This document shows positions 14,093-15,654 of a DNA stretch of 15,654 nucleotides, in pieces. The stretch's first letter is position 1. Every line of letters begins with the position of its first letter. The translations under genes and the position numbers were made by a program. The notes beneath the pieces are model-generated. The model ran no database searches. It was not told the origin of the DNA and saw only the letters and a list, made by a program, of their open reading frames with translations. The DNA is taken from positions 1 to 15,654 of the forward strand of contig CAZCXH010000116.1 in the NCBI GenBank assembly GCA_964502525.1, in the 5' to 3' direction. This DNA is from DATLYB01 sp964502525 (GTDB lineage Bacteria; Bacteroidota; Bacteroidia; Chitinophagales; CAIOSU01).

Positions 14093-14953
14093 ATGAAAAG
14101 ATCAACCGCACGTTTCACATCCTGCTGCCTGTTCATATTGACAATTTTCATCCTTTCCTCCTGCAAGAAAAAGGAAGCGGTGAATTATAATTTGCTTGCA
14201 GAAGATGCCGCCATATCGGAATCGGTGGCAAACGATGTGTTCAAGGTGGTGGATAACGAGTCGAAGAACGGACAATTTGGGGATTCTGTCGGAAAAACAT
14301 CATTCACTTACTTGTCATCCCTTGACACCTGCGCCATCGTGACGCTTAATACCAATGGCGGCAACTTCCCGATGGATCTCACGATTGATTTCGGAAGCGG
14401 GTGCACGGATCTTTACGGCACGGTAAGAAAGGGCAAGATAAAATGTGTTTATACCGGACCTTACACCAATCCCGGTGATTCGGTGATTGTAACGGCTGAA
14501 GATTATTACGTGAACGGTTTCAAAGTGGAAGGCAGCCACATCATCGTGAACAAAGGGAGAAACAGCGATGGCAATCTTGAATTTTCGGTTGATGTCGCAT
14601 GCGCCATCACGAAACCCGATGGCGGTTTGATTACGTGGAACTCGCAGCGCACCAACGAATGGACCGAGGGAGAAAGCACCTCCTGGGTGCCCCTTGGCTG
14701 GCTGAGCGTTTGCGATGACGTATATGAAATATCCGGTGAGGGTGAAGGCGTCACCAGCGATGGTCATTCTTACAGGCTGGTCATCACAAGCCCTGTTGTG
14801 AAGAGAGTTTGCTGCTACTGGGTGGTGCAGGGAAAAGTGTCCCTTGAAGTTGACGGCTCGCACGTTGCCGAGGTGGATTATGGAAACGGTGCATGCGATT
14901 TCAGCGCCACGCTGATATATGGAAACAATTCATACGTGATTGTAATACAATGA
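14093..14953 (+). CDS. Lipoprotein of unknown function
   Basis: This 286-residue protein has a signal sequence (MKRSTARFTSCCLFILTIF) and a lipobox LSSC, with the lipidated Cys at residue 24, followed by KKKE. The mature part is predicted beta-rich, with a central stretch FGSGCTDLYGTVRKGKIKC and later a segment with paired Cys (CDD, then RVCCYW). Similar 'GC.D..G..RKGKI' sequences occur in Bacteroidota lipoproteins, as far as I recall, but no function is established. The seven mature Cys could form disulphides. The frame is open 9 codons further up, but only from a TTG at 14066 that would not give a better signal peptide, so I chose the ATG at 14093. The gene converges with the 14987 gene (33 bp between stops). 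A sigma54-like site lies just upstream. Confidence 0.8.
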   Translation: MKRSTARFTSCCLFILTIFILSSCKKKEAVNYNLLAEDAAISESVANDVFKVVDNESKNGQFGDSVGKTSFTYLSSLDTCAIVTLNTNGGNFPMDLTIDFGSGCTDLYGTVRKGKIKCVYTGPYTNPGDSVIVTAEDYYVNGFKVEGSHIIVNKGRNSDGNLEFSVDVACAITKPDGGLITWNSQRTNEWTEGESTSWVPLGWLSVCDDVYEISGEGEGVTSDGHSYRLVITSPVVKRVCCYWVVQGKVSLEVDGSHVAEVDYGNGACDFSATLIYGNNSYVIVIQ

Positions 14954-14986
14954 ATAAGCGGCAGTTGCGCCCTTCGTTCGCAAAAT

Positions 14987-15508
14987 TTATTTTCCTATGG
15001 CGGTAAGTTGAGACTTCAGCATTTCGCTCTTGCCGCTGAGTTCGAGATGCTGGGGCTGCCTGTTGTATTTATCATCGAGCGAGTAGCTGATGTGCCTGAT
15101 GGAGTGTTGTTTCAATAAATTACATTCTTCATCGCTAATGTAAAATGCCGTGAAGCGCTGGTAGATATCCGGAACGTAAAACCCGCCTACATATCCCCCA
15201 AGCCGGATGGAACTGCCTTTCATGTTGTTGTCTTTCAGCACCAGTGTTTCACCGTTGTCAAGCGTGAGCGAAACATCTCCCTTCCAGTTGACGCCCTTGA
15301 AAATGAATCCATTCTCAGTTTCCTGCCAGAATATGATTTTTGCCTTTTCTCCTTCCTTCTCAACAGAAATCCGCGTTTCGATGGTGATGCCGCTCTTGTC
15401 GGTATTGACGTATTGCACAGCGGTGTCTGCAGCGGTGGCGTTGTTTTCCTGCGCGGTGACGATGCAGCAAATAAAAATGCAAATGACTGCGGAAAAAATG
15501 CGAAGCAT
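14987..15508 (-). CDS. Secreted protein of unknown function
   Basis: This 173-residue protein has a clear signal peptide (residues 1-19, hydrophobic core FSAVICIFICCIV, cleavage after VTA before QENN). There is no lipobox. The mature protein looks like alternating strands (GITIETRISVEK, KAKIIFWQETENGFIFKG, DVSLTLDNGETLVLKD) and ends in a short charged helix. I do not recognise a family. It is probably periplasmic or exported. ATG at 15508. The 146 bp upstream to the window end contain no further gene that I can support. Confidence 0.75.
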   Translation of the reverse strand: MLRIFSAVICIFICCIVTAQENNATAADTAVQYVNTDKSGITIETRISVEKEGEKAKIIFWQETENGFIFKGVNWKGDVSLTLDNGETLVLKDNNMKGSSIRLGGYVGGFYVPDIYQRFTAFYISDEECNLLKQHSIRHISYSLDDKYNRQPQHLELSGKSEMLKSQLTAIGK

Positions 15509-15654
15509 ATTGCGGGTGCTTTATTACCCGGCTCAATTTTAGCAGATTGCCATTCGAATGGCTACCGCTTTATCAACAGGAGTTGTGTGAGTTCGGAGAT
15601 GTTAGTACCTTAAAAGTAAAATCTTGACGCTTTTTGGCAAAAGATCAAATTGCT

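Overview
The window looks like chromosomal DNA of a Bacteroidota (Bacteroidetes) bacterium. The evidence is threefold. Several promoter-like sites fit the Bacteroidota pattern TTTG / TAnnTTTG. Genes lack clear Shine-Dalgarno sequences. The gene set is typical of the phylum: DoxX, OmpA-like and short lipoproteins, ClpC, a STAS protein next to RNase Z, and an NtrC-type regulator with a GAFTSA loop. I cannot assign a genus. Codon use looks uniform and I see no phage, CRISPR array or transposase gene.

Layout. 1-622: a small DoxX-type membrane protein on the + strand. 623-1093: a gene-poor spacer with inverted repeats. 1094-2917: a 607-residue protein made almost entirely of ~25-residue two-helix repeats. 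It converges, 11 bp apart, with a membrane-bound hybrid histidine kinase (2929-5367, - strand). Upstream of the kinase on the - strand are a short lipoprotein (5487-5990), an OmpA-domain protein (6114-6797) and tRNA-Gln(CUG) (6870-6945), which has a near-ideal promoter almost touching its 5' end. 6946-7339 is a spacer filled with four hairpins. Then comes clpC (7340-9886, - strand), divergent from a STAS-domain protein (10129-10488) and RNase Z (10617-11570). A sigma54-type response regulator (11655-13019, - strand) follows, then the RNase P RNA gene rnpB (about 13242-13654, - strand). The 13655-14092 spacer is rich in repeats. The window ends with a lipoprotein (14093-14953, +) and a secreted protein of unknown function (14987-15508, -).

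Working together. RNase P RNA, RNase Z and a tRNA gene lie in one window, so both ends of tRNA maturation are represented. ClpC is the protein quality-control unfoldase. The kinase and the sigma54 regulator are two-component proteins, but they are not adjacent and nothing shows that they are partners.

The most unusual material is between the genes. (1) Five spacers carry arrays of degenerate 7-bp units that fit roughly one consensus, RG(T/C)TTRC or the close variant YGATTAC. Three of the arrays are folded into long inverted repeats. The other two lie directly in front of start codons (rnz and the response regulator), in the same orientation relative to the gene. (2) A 152-bp element (13725-13876) has 19-bp imperfect terminal inverted repeats and a perfect 8-bp flanking direct repeat. 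It looks like a MITE that landed just upstream of the rnpB promoter. (3) A CCCGAT...ATCGGG palindrome occurs both in this element and in rnpB helices.
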